The notes below the pieces were generated by a model. The model saw only the letters and a list, made by a program, of their open reading frames with translations, did no database searches and was not told where the DNA came from. Shown piece after piece: positions 14,132 to 22,100 of a stretch of 22,378 nt of DNA (its first letter is position 1; each line of letters starts with the position of its first letter). Source of the DNA: Pedobacter sp. UBA4863 (GTDB taxonomy: Bacteria; Bacteroidota; Bacteroidia; Sphingobacteriales; Sphingobacteriaceae); the NCBI RefSeq assembly GCF_002399615.1, contig NZ_DHDZ01000026.1:1-22378 (forward strand), read 5' to 3'. Made by a program: the position numbers and the translations under genes.

Positions 14132-14932
14132 ATGGATACAACAATAGGCTATTTAGCCTCAATTTTTATTGGCATATCTCTAGGTCTCATTGGCGGTGGC
14201 GGCAGTATCCTTACCGTTCCCGTACTAGTCTATTTATTTCGTATAGATGCCATGCTAGCTACCGTATATTCGCTTTTTATTGTTGGTTTTACCAGTACTG
14301 TAGGGGCTTTCTCCTCATTCAAAAAAGGATGGGTTAACCTCAAAACGGCCCTTATTTTTGGACTACCCTCTGTTATTGCCGTTTTCCTTACCAGAAGGTA
14401 TTTGGTGCCGGCCATTCCGCAAAAAATTTTAACTATTGGTCGTTTCACCATTGATAAAAGCATCTTACTGCTATTGCTCTTTGCCGTGCTCATGATTTTT
14501 GCCTCGGTAAGCATGATTCGAAAAAAAGACCTTACCGAAGCCGCTTCTGAGCAGAAACTATCCATACCTTACCACAAAATGTTAGCTCAAGGCGCATTGG
14601 TAGGCATAATTACTGGTTTAGTAGGCGCAGGCGGAGGTTTCTTAATTATTCCTGTCTTGGTAAACCTCTTAAAATTACCCATGAAAACCGCCGTGGGCAC
14701 CTCGCTACTCATTATTTCGCTTAACTCGTTAATGGGCTTTCTATTTTCGCTAGATGGCACAGCTATTCAATGGCAGTTTTTAAGCGCCATTACCGCTATG
14801 GCCATACTTGGTGTGCTCATAGGCACTTATTTTTCAACAAAAATTAAGGCCACACAACTAAAGCCCGCATTTGGTTGGTTTGTACTCGTTATGGGCATTT
14901 ACATCATCTTAAAAGAAACATTGCTAGCCTAA
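14132..14932 (+). CDS. TauE/SafE-family sulfite or organosulfur permease, 266 aa
   Basis: This is an inner-membrane permease with about eight hydrophobic helices. The two halves each carry the family repeat: GLIGGGGSILTVPVLV (18-33) and GLVGAGGGFLIIPVLV (162-177), giving the usual pseudo-symmetric fold. Length is typical. TauE/SafE members move sulfite, sulfonates or sulfur oxyanions; the direction here is not shown. In the staphylococcal cst cluster a TauE protein accompanies the persulfide dioxygenase CstB, and the next gene here is CstB-like, so export of sulfite or a related product is a reasonable inference. It has its own promoter region with two operator candidates. Confidence 0.9.
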   Translation: MDTTIGYLASIFIGISLGLIGGGGSILTVPVLVYLFRIDAMLATVYSLFIVGFTSTVGAFSSFKKGWVNLKTALIFGLPSVIAVFLTRRYLVPAIPQKILTIGRFTIDKSILLLLLFAVLMIFASVSMIRKKDLTEAASEQKLSIPYHKMLAQGALVGIITGLVGAGGGFLIIPVLVNLLKLPMKTAVGTSLLIISLNSLMGFLFSLDGTAIQWQFLSAITAMAILGVLIGTYFSTKIKATQLKPAFGWFVLVMGIYIILKETLLA

Positions 14933-14937
14933 TTAGC

Positions 14938-14987
14938 GCTTATGTAACCAATGTAACTGTAGGCGAGAAAACTATTGTGCAACTTTG
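14938..14987 (+). promoter_or_regulatory. Operator-like motif, copy B, and promoter of the cstB-like gene
   Basis: The 24-bp motif at 14938-14961 repeats copy A with three changes. A -7-like box, CAACTTTG (14980-14987), follows; 19 bp separate the motif from AACTTTG, the same spacing as at copy A. In this copy the centre reads TGTAAC-CAA-TGTAAC, a 9-bp-period direct repeat. The ATG at 15015 lies 27 bp past the box. Conservation of sequence and spacing at two adjacent promoters argues for a shared regulator. Confidence 0.6.
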
Positions 14988-15014
14988 CCTTATCATTAAT
15001 TAAAATATCATAAA

Positions 15015-16424
15015 ATGACCGTAGAACAAATATATACAGGATGTTTGGCACAAGGTGCTTACTACATTACATCAAAAGGCGAAGCCGCCATTATTGATCC
15101 GCTACGTGAAACACAACCTTACTTAGCCCGTTTTGAAAAAGATGCTGTAAAGCTTAAATACATTTTCGAAACACATTTTCATGCCGATTTTGTGAGTGGT
15201 CATATAGATTTGAGCAAAAAAACCAATGCCCCTATTGTGTATGGGCCTACGGCAGCTCCCGAGTTTGAGGCTATTATAGCAACCGACCAACAAGTTTTTG
15301 AAATTGGCGATGTAAAAATTAAAATTCTACACACCCCAGGACACACCTTAGAAAGCGCTTGCTACTTGTTAATTGACGAAAATGGCAAAGAAACGGCGCT
15401 ATTTAGTGGCGACACACTCTTTTTAGGCGATGTAGGTCGCCCAGATTTAGCGCAAAAAGCAGCCAACATGAGCCAAGAAGATTTGGCAGGCATGCTTTAC
15501 GAAAGTTTGTACAACAAAATTTTACCATTGGCAAACGACATTACCGTTTACCCGGCACACGGTGCAGGCTCTGCTTGCGGTAAAAACATGATGAAAGAAA
15601 CTGTGGACACCTTAGGCAATCAGAAAAAAACAAACTACGCTTTAAACCAAAGCAGTAAAGCTAATTTTATTGCAGCCGTTATTGATGGTTTGTTACCTCC
15701 GCCAGCCTATTTTGGCATGAACGTGGCCATGAACAAAAAAGGATACAACAGTTACGACCAAGTCTTGGCAACGGGCCTAACAGCGCTTAGCCCAACAGCA
15801 TTTGAAACAGCTGCCCAAAACACAGGCGCCCTAATTTTAGATACGAGAAGTGCTGCCGAATTTGCACAAGGATTTATCCCTAAGGCCATAAACATAGGCT
15901 TAAATGGCGATTTTGCACCTTGGGTGGGCGCCATGGTGATGGATGTAAAACAAGCCATTTTATTGGTTACCGAACCTGGAAAAGAAGAAGAAGCCATTAC
16001 CCGTTTAAGCCGAGTTGGTTTCGATCATATTTTAGGGTACTTAGAGGGAGGTTTCCAGACCTGGCTAACCGAAGCGAAAGAAATTGACACCGTAAATCGA
16101 ATTACGGCAGAGCAATTTGCCAACGAAGTAAAAATTGGCGAACATACCGTAATTGATGTGCGCAAAGAAAGTGAATATGCCGCCTCACATGTTGACGATG
16201 CTTACAGTAAACCTTTGGCCTATATTAACCAGTGGATAAACGACATCGACCCAGCAACGCATTTTTACCTACACTGTGCGGGCGGTTACCGCAGTATGAT
16301 TGCCGCCAGCATTTTACAGGCAAGAGGCTATAGAAATTTTAGTGAAATAACGGGGGGCTTTAATGCCATTGCAAATACAGCGGTACCTAAAACCGATTTT
16401 GTTTGTCAAAGTAAAGTGCTTTAA
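15015..16424 (+). CDS. CstB-like persulfide dioxygenase-rhodanese, 469 aa
   Basis: This predicted cytoplasmic three-domain enzyme oxidises low-molecular-weight persulfides and transfers sulfur. The N-terminal metallo-beta-lactamase domain (1 to about 245) has THFHADFVSGH, with H56, H110 (TPGHT) and D133 (SGDT) matching the 2-His-1-Asp iron site of ETHE1-type persulfide dioxygenases. The middle rhodanese (about 255-353) has lost the catalytic cysteine (loop ILLVTEPGKEEE), as in the pseudorhodanese of CstB. The C-terminal rhodanese (about 363-460) has an intact active site, HCAGGYRS, with C421. Architecture and length fit CstB-type fusions. The expected product is thiosulfate or sulfite, which fits the flanking TauE and YeeE/YedE transporters. 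Other MBL-rhodanese fusions of unknown substrate remain possible. Confidence 0.9.
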   Translation: MTVEQIYTGCLAQGAYYITSKGEAAIIDPLRETQPYLARFEKDAVKLKYIFETHFHADFVSGHIDLSKKTNAPIVYGPTAAPEFEAIIATDQQVFEIGDVKIKILHTPGHTLESACYLLIDENGKETALFSGDTLFLGDVGRPDLAQKAANMSQEDLAGMLYESLYNKILPLANDITVYPAHGAGSACGKNMMKETVDTLGNQKKTNYALNQSSKANFIAAVIDGLLPPPAYFGMNVAMNKKGYNSYDQVLATGLTALSPTAFETAAQNTGALILDTRSAAEFAQGFIPKAINIGLNGDFAPWVGAMVMDVKQAILLVTEPGKEEEAITRLSRVGFDHILGYLEGGFQTWLTEAKEIDTVNRITAEQFANEVKIGEHTVIDVRKESEYAASHVDDAYSKPLAYINQWINDIDPATHFYLHCAGGYRSMIAASILQARGYRNFSEITGGFNAIANTAVPKTDFVCQSKVL

Positions 16425-16448
16425 TTGCCTTAAATTTGAAGGCATTAC

Positions 16449-17099
16449 ATGAAAAAGGAACAACAAAACAGTGCTGATTGTGCATTGCAAAACGAAGTAT
16501 TACTAGACCAAAACTATTGGGACCAACGTTGGCAAAGCAGGCAAACCGCTTGGGATATTGGAATGGCCGCACCAGCAATTACCCAGTATATGCAGCAATA
16601 CCCCAACAAAAATGCAGCAATACTTATTCCGGGCTGTGGCAATGCTTACGAAGCAGAATGGTTACTTAAAAACGGTTTTACCAACATTACTTTAATTGAT
16701 ATTGCACCTAAAGCGGTAGAAGTGTTAAAAGCAAAATTTGCAGGCCATCCCGAAGTAAAGGTACTATTGGCCGATTTTTTTGAGCACCAAGGACAATACG
16801 ATTTAATGATTGAACAAACCTTTTTTTGTGCCATTGCTCCCGCTAAAAGAAAAGCATATGCAAAAAAAGCAAGCACTTTGCTTAAAGCAAAAGGCAAAAT
16901 AATTGGGTTGCTATTTAATAAGGATTTTAACCAGCCACACCCGCCTTTTGGAGGTAACATTAGCGAGTATAGCGCAGTATTTGAACCATATTTTAGCTTA
17001 AAAACAATGCACCCCTGCACTAACAGTATTACGCCTAGGGCGGGTACAGAAGTATTTATTAACTTGATAAAAATTAAGAGAGATGAACAATTATTTTAG
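16449..17099 (+). CDS. TPMT-family SAM-dependent methyltransferase, 216 aa
   Basis: This cytoplasmic class I methyltransferase resembles thiopurine S-methyltransferase. It shows the SAM motif LIPGCGNAYEAEWLL (59-73), the acidic loop LIDIA (82-86) and the family signature EQTFFCAI (122-129). WDQRWQSRQTAWDIG (24-38) is the typical N-terminal segment. Bacterial TPMT relatives methylate thiol, selenium or tellurium compounds. Its place 24 bp after the persulfide dioxygenase gene suggests S-methylation of sulfide or a thiol by-product, but this is inference. Its 3' end overlaps the next gene by 17 bp, indicating a shared transcript and translational coupling. Confidence 0.88.
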   Translation: MKKEQQNSADCALQNEVLLDQNYWDQRWQSRQTAWDIGMAAPAITQYMQQYPNKNAAILIPGCGNAYEAEWLLKNGFTNITLIDIAPKAVEVLKAKFAGHPEVKVLLADFFEHQGQYDLMIEQTFFCAIAPAKRKAYAKKASTLLKAKGKIIGLLFNKDFNQPHPPFGGNISEYSAVFEPYFSLKTMHPCTNSITPRAGTEVFINLIKIKRDEQLF

Positions 17100-17316
17100 C
17101 AATTGGAACGCCATGAGATTAATACGCCTAGCCTTGGGTATAGTTGTTGCGGTACAAGGCTTTATAGCAAAAGACTGGGCATTAGTGGCTCTTGGTGGAT
17201 TTTTTGCAGCAATGCCCTTATTAAACATTGGCTGTTGTAGTACGGGCAATTGTCGCGTTAGCACAAAAGAAAATACTAAAAAAACACAAGATATTAGTTA
17301 CGAGGAAGTACGTTAA
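17083..17316 (+). CDS. YgaP-type (DUF2892) small membrane protein, 77 aa
   Basis: A short inner-membrane protein with two hydrophobic segments (about 12-28 and 31-47, RLIRLALGIVVAVQGF and ALVALGGFFAAMPLL), followed by a cysteine motif NIGCCSTGNC at about 48-57 and a charged tail. This fits the YgaP transmembrane domain family. In E. coli YgaP the same domain is fused to a rhodanese; here it is separate but in the same operon as one. The cysteines could accept persulfide sulfur, which is inference. The start at 17083 overlaps the upstream gene; an internal ATG at 17113 would trim ten residues. Confidence 0.8.
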   Translation: MNNYFSNWNAMRLIRLALGIVVAVQGFIAKDWALVALGGFFAAMPLLNIGCCSTGNCRVSTKENTKKTQDISYEEVR

Positions 17317-17351
17317 AACACTTCTTGAAGTGCTAAAAAAGAACAACCAAA

Positions 17352-17385
17352 GGTTAAACATCGTTAACTTTAACCTAATTTTTTT
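17352..17385 (+). terminator. Terminator-like hairpin before the thioredoxin gene
   Basis: GGTTAAA (17352-17358) pairs with TTTAACC (17369-17375) around a 10-nt loop. TAA and a run of seven T (17379-17385) follow. It ends 14 bp before the thioredoxin ATG. The stem is AT-rich and probably weak, so partial termination within the operon is more likely than a full stop. No promoter is obvious between it and the ATG. Confidence 0.5.
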
Positions 17386-17399
17386 AATTTCAATATCCT

Positions 17400-17693
17400 A
17401 TGACCTTTCAAGAGATTATTAACCAAGATAAACCAGTATTGGTAGATTTTTTTGCCACCTGGTGTGGGCCATGCAAAATGATGTCGCCCATTTTAGACGA
17501 TTTGAAAAAAAAGGTAGGCGAAACTGCCAGCATCATTAAAATTGATGTCGATAAAAACCCGCAAGCAGCATCGGCCTATCAAGTGCAAGGCGTACCTACC
17601 CTTATTTTATTTAAAAAAGGAAAAATGTTATGGCGCCAATCGGGCGTAGTGGTAGGCAGCGAACTAGAAAAATTAATTAATAGCAACAAATAA
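17400..17693 (+). CDS. trxA: Thioredoxin, 97 aa
   Basis: This is a single-domain cytoplasmic thioredoxin without a signal peptide. The active site is ATWCGPCKM with C22 and C25, and the cis-proline loop is GVPTL (P66). Length is slightly short but complete. Within the sulfur cluster it probably reduces persulfides or disulfides formed on the rhodanese, the regulator or low-molecular-weight thiols. The genome probably carries other thioredoxins, so this one may be dedicated to sulfane-sulfur handling; that is inference from position. Confidence 0.9.
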   Translation: MTFQEIINQDKPVLVDFFATWCGPCKMMSPILDDLKKKVGETASIIKIDVDKNPQAASAYQVQGVPTLILFKKGKMLWRQSGVVVGSELEKLINSNK

Positions 17694-17695
17694 CC

Positions 17696-17742
17696 TATTT
17701 GAACCTCAAATAAGTGTTTAAATGGGTGTTAGCTCCCACTTA
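17696..17742 (+). other. Adjacent small hairpins between thioredoxin and yeeE-like genes
   Basis: TATTTGA (17696-17702) pairs perfectly with TCAAATA (17706-17712) around a 3-nt loop. TAAGTG (17711-17716) can pair with CACTTA (17737-17742). The two stems overlap by two bases, so they would be mutually exclusive. This may be an mRNA processing or attenuation site in the 82-bp gap. No T-tract follows. Confidence 0.3.
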
Positions 17743-17775
17743 CAATATTTTCAAACAATTTCAAATAATTAATAA

Positions 17776-18339
17776 ATGATAGATTTTTTAAAACAACCTT
17801 GGCCGTGGTATGTAGCAGGCCCATTAATAGGTTTAACCGTTCCAATCCTGTTAATTATTGGCAACAAAACATTTGGCATTAGCTCGTCGTTAAGGCATAT
17901 CTGCGCTTCGTGCCTCCCCGCAAATATTTCATTCTTTAAATACGATTGGAAAAAAGAAGCTTGGAATTTATTTTTTGTACTAGGTATTTTTTTAGGTGGC
18001 TTTATTGCGGTTAACCTGCTAGCTAATGAGCAGCCTGTAGCCATTAACCCTAACTTGGCTAAAGAACTGGCCGGTTATGGCATCACCAATTTCAATAACC
18101 TTGTGCCACAAGATATTTTTAATTGGTCGGCTGTATTTACCTTAAAAGGTTTCTTATTAATGGTTGTTGGCGGCTTTCTAGTTGGCTTTGGTACGCGTTA
18201 CGCAGGCGGCTGTACCAGCGGACACGCCATTATGGGCCTCTCTAATTTACAATGGCCTTCGCTAGTGGCTACCATTTGCTTTATGGTAGGTGGCTTTATC
18301 ATGGCAAACCTTATTTTACCGCTTATTCTTTCCCTTTAA
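17776..18339 (+). CDS. YeeE/YedE-family transporter, first half-gene, 187 aa
   Basis: This integral membrane protein has about five hydrophobic segments. It contains the family motif GGCTSGHAIMGLSNLQWPS (144-162), with the likely sulfur-relay cysteine C146, and further cysteines at HICASCLP (C43, C46). Full-length YeeE/YedE (TsuA) proteins take up thiosulfate through conserved cysteines and are about twice as long. This gene and the next one, 10 bp downstream, appear to make the two halves, as in the known split versions. Thiosulfate is also the expected product of the upstream dioxygenase-rhodanese. Confidence 0.88.
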   Translation: MIDFLKQPWPWYVAGPLIGLTVPILLIIGNKTFGISSSLRHICASCLPANISFFKYDWKKEAWNLFFVLGIFLGGFIAVNLLANEQPVAINPNLAKELAGYGITNFNNLVPQDIFNWSAVFTLKGFLLMVVGGFLVGFGTRYAGGCTSGHAIMGLSNLQWPSLVATICFMVGGFIMANLILPLILSL

Positions 18340-18349
18340 AACATTTATT

Positions 18350-18838
18350 ATGCAACAAAATACAGATTTAGAAATACGCTCTTTAGACGCCATATGCGTA
18401 AATGAAAGCAGCCTACAGCACAAATGGTATCATCAATTAAAATATCTTGTAGTGGGTATTTTATTTGGTGTGGTGTTTGTAAAGGCCGAAGTAGTGAGCT
18501 GGTTTCGCATACAGGAAATGTTTCGCTTACAATCGTTCCACATGTACGGCATTATTGGCAGTGCGGTAATTGTAGGTGCGATTTCCGTATTCCTTATTAA
18601 AAAATTTAACATCAAGACCATCTATGGCGAACCCATTAAAATATCGCCCAAAACATTTAACAAAGGGCAAATTTACGGCGGTTTAATCTTTGGCTTTGGC
18701 TGGGCCATTACAGGTGCTTGCCCAGGGCCATTATTTGCACAAATAGGCACTGGCGCTACCGTTATTGCCGTTACGTTTTTAAGTGCCATTGCAGGCACTT
18801 GGGTATATGGCTACTTTAGGGGCCGATTGCCACATTAA
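18350..18838 (+). CDS. YeeE/YedE-family transporter, second half-gene, 162 aa
   Basis: This is the partner half of a split YeeE/YedE transporter. An N-terminal cytoplasmic stretch of about 28 residues is followed by four hydrophobic segments. The signature FGWAITGACPGPLFAQIG (116-133) carries C124, equivalent to the cysteine of the second repeat in full-length homologues. I chose ATG 18350, 10 bp after the previous stop; an upstream GTG at 18290 would overlap the preceding gene by 50 bp and add residues unlike the family. It probably forms a complex with the product of 17776-18339. It is the last gene of the cluster. Confidence 0.88.
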   Translation: MQQNTDLEIRSLDAICVNESSLQHKWYHQLKYLVVGILFGVVFVKAEVVSWFRIQEMFRLQSFHMYGIIGSAVIVGAISVFLIKKFNIKTIYGEPIKISPKTFNKGQIYGGLIFGFGWAITGACPGPLFAQIGTGATVIAVTFLSAIAGTWVYGYFRGRLPH

Positions 18839-18870
18839 ACAACGGCCGTTAAAACACAGTTGACTTCAAA

Positions 18871-18921
18871 ACTGCTGCTTACCTCGCAACTTATTATTGT
18901 TTTAGCGAGCTAAGCAGCAGT
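18871..18921. terminator. Long hairpin after the sulfur cluster
   Basis: A 17-bp stem with one mismatch: 18871-18887 (starts ACTGCTGC) pairs with 18905-18921 (ends GCAGCAGT) around a 17-nt loop. It begins 32 bp past the last stop codon. No T-tract follows, so termination is uncertain; it may instead protect the mRNA 3' end. A palindrome AACGGCCGTT lies just before it at 18841-18850. Confidence 0.45.
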
Positions 18922-19018
18922 CTTAAAATGGGTATTATCTCTGTTAACCACTTATTGAGTTAAAAAGTAATATTTACCTCAATACGTGTCCCGATTATGG
19001 GATGCACAGAACCATTAA

Positions 19019-19064
19019 AACTTTGTCAACTTTCTATACTGTTTGCTAGAAAGTTGACAAAGTT
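19019..19064. terminator. Perfect 18-bp inverted repeat between convergent genes
   Basis: 19019-19036 (AACTTTGTCAACTTTCTA) and 19047-19064 are exact reverse complements separated by a 10-nt loop. It lies between the sulfur cluster (+) and the surface-protein gene (-) and could terminate both, the A/T ends giving U-rich tails either way. Such a long perfect AT-rich stem is unusual for a simple terminator, so an operator or small repeat element is an alternative. Confidence 0.5.
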
Positions 19065-19126
19065 ATAGCAACCTATATCGTGGTATGGTGAGAACACCCA
19101 ACACAAGTATTATCTACAGCAAAACC

Positions 19127-22100
19127 TTATTGCTTAATCACTTTTAGTACAGCTGTTTTTACACCTAACAATTTAACAAAATAGATGCCCGGAGGATAAT
19201 TACTAAAACTAATTTGTTTGTTGGCCTCTTGTTTGTTTAACGGTAATTGCTGCAATATTTTGCCATCTACGCTGCTCAAAACCAAACGCTGGTATTTGCC
19301 CGCCTCAAAGGCAACCGTAACTTTAGCAGTAGTTGGGTTGGGGTATAGGTTTAAGCTATATGGTGTAAAGTTAAAAGCTACTATTCTCACGCCCAACTCT
19401 TCAGTTTTACCATCACGATCTACCTGTACCAATTTGTAGTAGTTGTTTCCATTTAGCGGCTGCTTGTCGGTAAACGAATAAGCTCCTACTCCTTTGGCAG
19501 CAACATTGCCTACCTGCACAAATTGCTGATCATCACCACTACGGTAAATCTCAAAGCCTCTGTTATTTTGTTCACTGGCGGTTTGCCATTGTAATTTGGC
19601 ATAATTGCCATCGGCCTTTGCCGTAAAAGCAACAAGGGTAACCGGCAACGGGTTTTGGTAACTTAATACCATATCGTTGCCCGTACCGCCAATATACGAT
19701 ACCATTAGCAATTTACCATTGCCTGCCGCAGTAAGCGTTGCACCTTCAGCCAAACCACTAAATGTTCCAGTTATTGCACCTGAACCTGTTTTGTTGATAA
19801 TGGTATAAGCATCGGTATTACCTGGTGTATAACTATGCGTTGCCACAAGCGTAGCACCCGTAACATTTACGTCGCCTGATACTTCTACCTGATCGTAACC
19901 TGTACCAGCCGCTGTGCCGTTAATTTCTACGGCTAAGGTACTACCACTCGCCATCGTTAAATTACCATTAATGGTCAACTTACCTGGGCTATTGCCTGGC
20001 GCCAATGTACCTCCATTATTAACGGTAACGGTATTGCTCGAAGCAGCTGCAAAAACACTACCAGTACCCGCTAATGTTGCACCACTAGCTACGGTTAGTC
20101 CAGAAGTATTTGCCAAACTACCATTTACATTCAATGTACCTGCAAACACTGTTGTACTACCAGAATAAGTATTGGTACCCGATAAAGTTAATATACCGGC
20201 ACCTGTTTTAGTTAATGAACCACTGCCACTAACATTTCCTGAAAGTGTAATCCTATTGTCGTTACTGACAATAGGATTGCTAGACAAAGTGATATTATGA
20301 TTAAGAGCAACATTAGCTCCTGTAATTCGAAAAACATTACCCGCACCGTTGATTATGATTGCGCCAGAGCCAATATTAGATGAATTATTAATACTAATTA
20401 TGCCATTACCTATGGTGGTGGTGCCCGTGTAGGTATTTGTGCCACTTAAGGTGATAGATGAGTTGGCACCAATACCAGCATTTAAGGTGAGGTTACGACT
20501 ACCTCCAGTTTCAGAAATAACCCCACTTAAGGTAATACTTGTATTAGCGAAATTGCCATTTATAATAGTCGCATCACCACCTAATTGGATATTATTTGAT
20601 AATGTTCCTCCAGTAATGGAGGCAAAACCAAGCTGAGTTCCGCTGGCTAGGCTAATAAGCCCCGAGCCTAATGCAGAAGTAGAATTGAAAGCGGCAACCA
20701 TACCTCCGTTAATGTTTAAACCACCAGAGAAGTTATTGGCATCATACAAAAAAAGAGCACCAGTCGACAATTTAGTAAGTGCTCCAGTGCCGCTCACTAT
20801 ACCTCTTACCTCAAGTGTTCCTGTAGTGTAAAAAGTCCCCCCTCCTGCGCCAAGCACAATTGCATTGTCTATAGCCATAGTACCTGCCGCTAAGGTACCA
20901 CCATTAAGTGTTAACGTACCCGAAGAAAGTTGGTCGTCCTTGGTTATTTGCAAAGTACCCGCATTTACGGTAATACCACCAGACATATTGGCCTCGTTAC
21001 TTACACTACCTAAGGACAAAGTACCTGTTCCTGCTTTTACTAAAGAACCAGCACCTCCCAAAGTGGCATTTAAAGCAGTTGTACCTGTAGTATTGGTCCA
21101 AGTCAACGTTGTACCACCACCCAAGCTTATGGTAGAACTTCCATTTATAATTAAACCCGATGCAGCATCAGCGTTAATGGTTAAACTCTCGTTAATAGAC
21201 AAACTACCACTTAATGAAACCGTGGCACTAGCAAAAGCGCTCGAAAAAACCAATATCTGACTGCCCGTAGCATCAGCAGCTGCTATGGCCACTGCCTCGC
21301 TAAAGCTTACCCCATCACTTACATCAATAGTTGGCGTGTCGCTTGTATTGGTAATATAAATCGTATCCGAGGTTACCGTCACATTTGCTGTAGTATTTAA
21401 CACTCCATCACTAAAAGTAAAACCGATAGTGGCATTGCCGGCTGGAGTATCATTCCTATACGTTATACGTTGCAGCACATTATTTACCAAAGCCTTAGTT
21501 GCCATAGTACCTGAACTTGTAAAGGTTATAGTAAGTACGCCACCAGTATTGGTAAATGTGGCAAAGGTTAGCCCATTTCTTTGCAAGTTTGCTCCACTTA
21601 CGGCAAACAATGCGCCGCTAGTGTTAAAGCCAAAAATATCGCTATCTAAGGCCGTATTGCTACGCTGTACAGTTATAGATGCACCTGCGTAATTTCCATT
21701 GCCTCCGTTAAGGGCATCAAGCTCTGCATCGCTAATGGTGGCATTGCCAACTGCGTCTAAAACAACTGTATTGGCTACACCTGCCCAAGTAATATAATCA
21801 TTGTTGAGGTTGGTAAATTTTGGGGCGGTGCTAATCACTATATTTTTATTTGCCCCCAAAGAATTTGCAGCCCCAGGGCTTGGCAAAGTTAAGGTTGCAT
21901 TATTGCCAGCGCCATCTTTTATCGTTCCACTATTTAAAGCTAATGCCGAAGTAGAAGTATAATCAAGGTCACTGCTCGTATCACCAGCCTGTACAATATA
22001 CGTAAAGGTTAAGGTAGAAGTACCCGAACCAGATGCATAGTTAACAACCCTATCGGTAGTGCCTGTTTCTAAAGTAAGCTGTGGCGTACCTGTTACTGTA

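Noticed and set aside
16646..17020. 124-codon minus-strand open frame
   Set aside because: It is antisense to a well-supported methyltransferase gene with intact SAM motifs.
20865..21260. 131-codon plus-strand open frame opposite the right-edge surface gene
   Set aside because: It lies entirely antisense to repetitive Thr/Ser/Gly-rich coding DNA, has a Pro/Val-rich low-complexity product and no promoter. Other plus-strand frames across 2000-10000 and 19200-21700 are the same kind of shadow.
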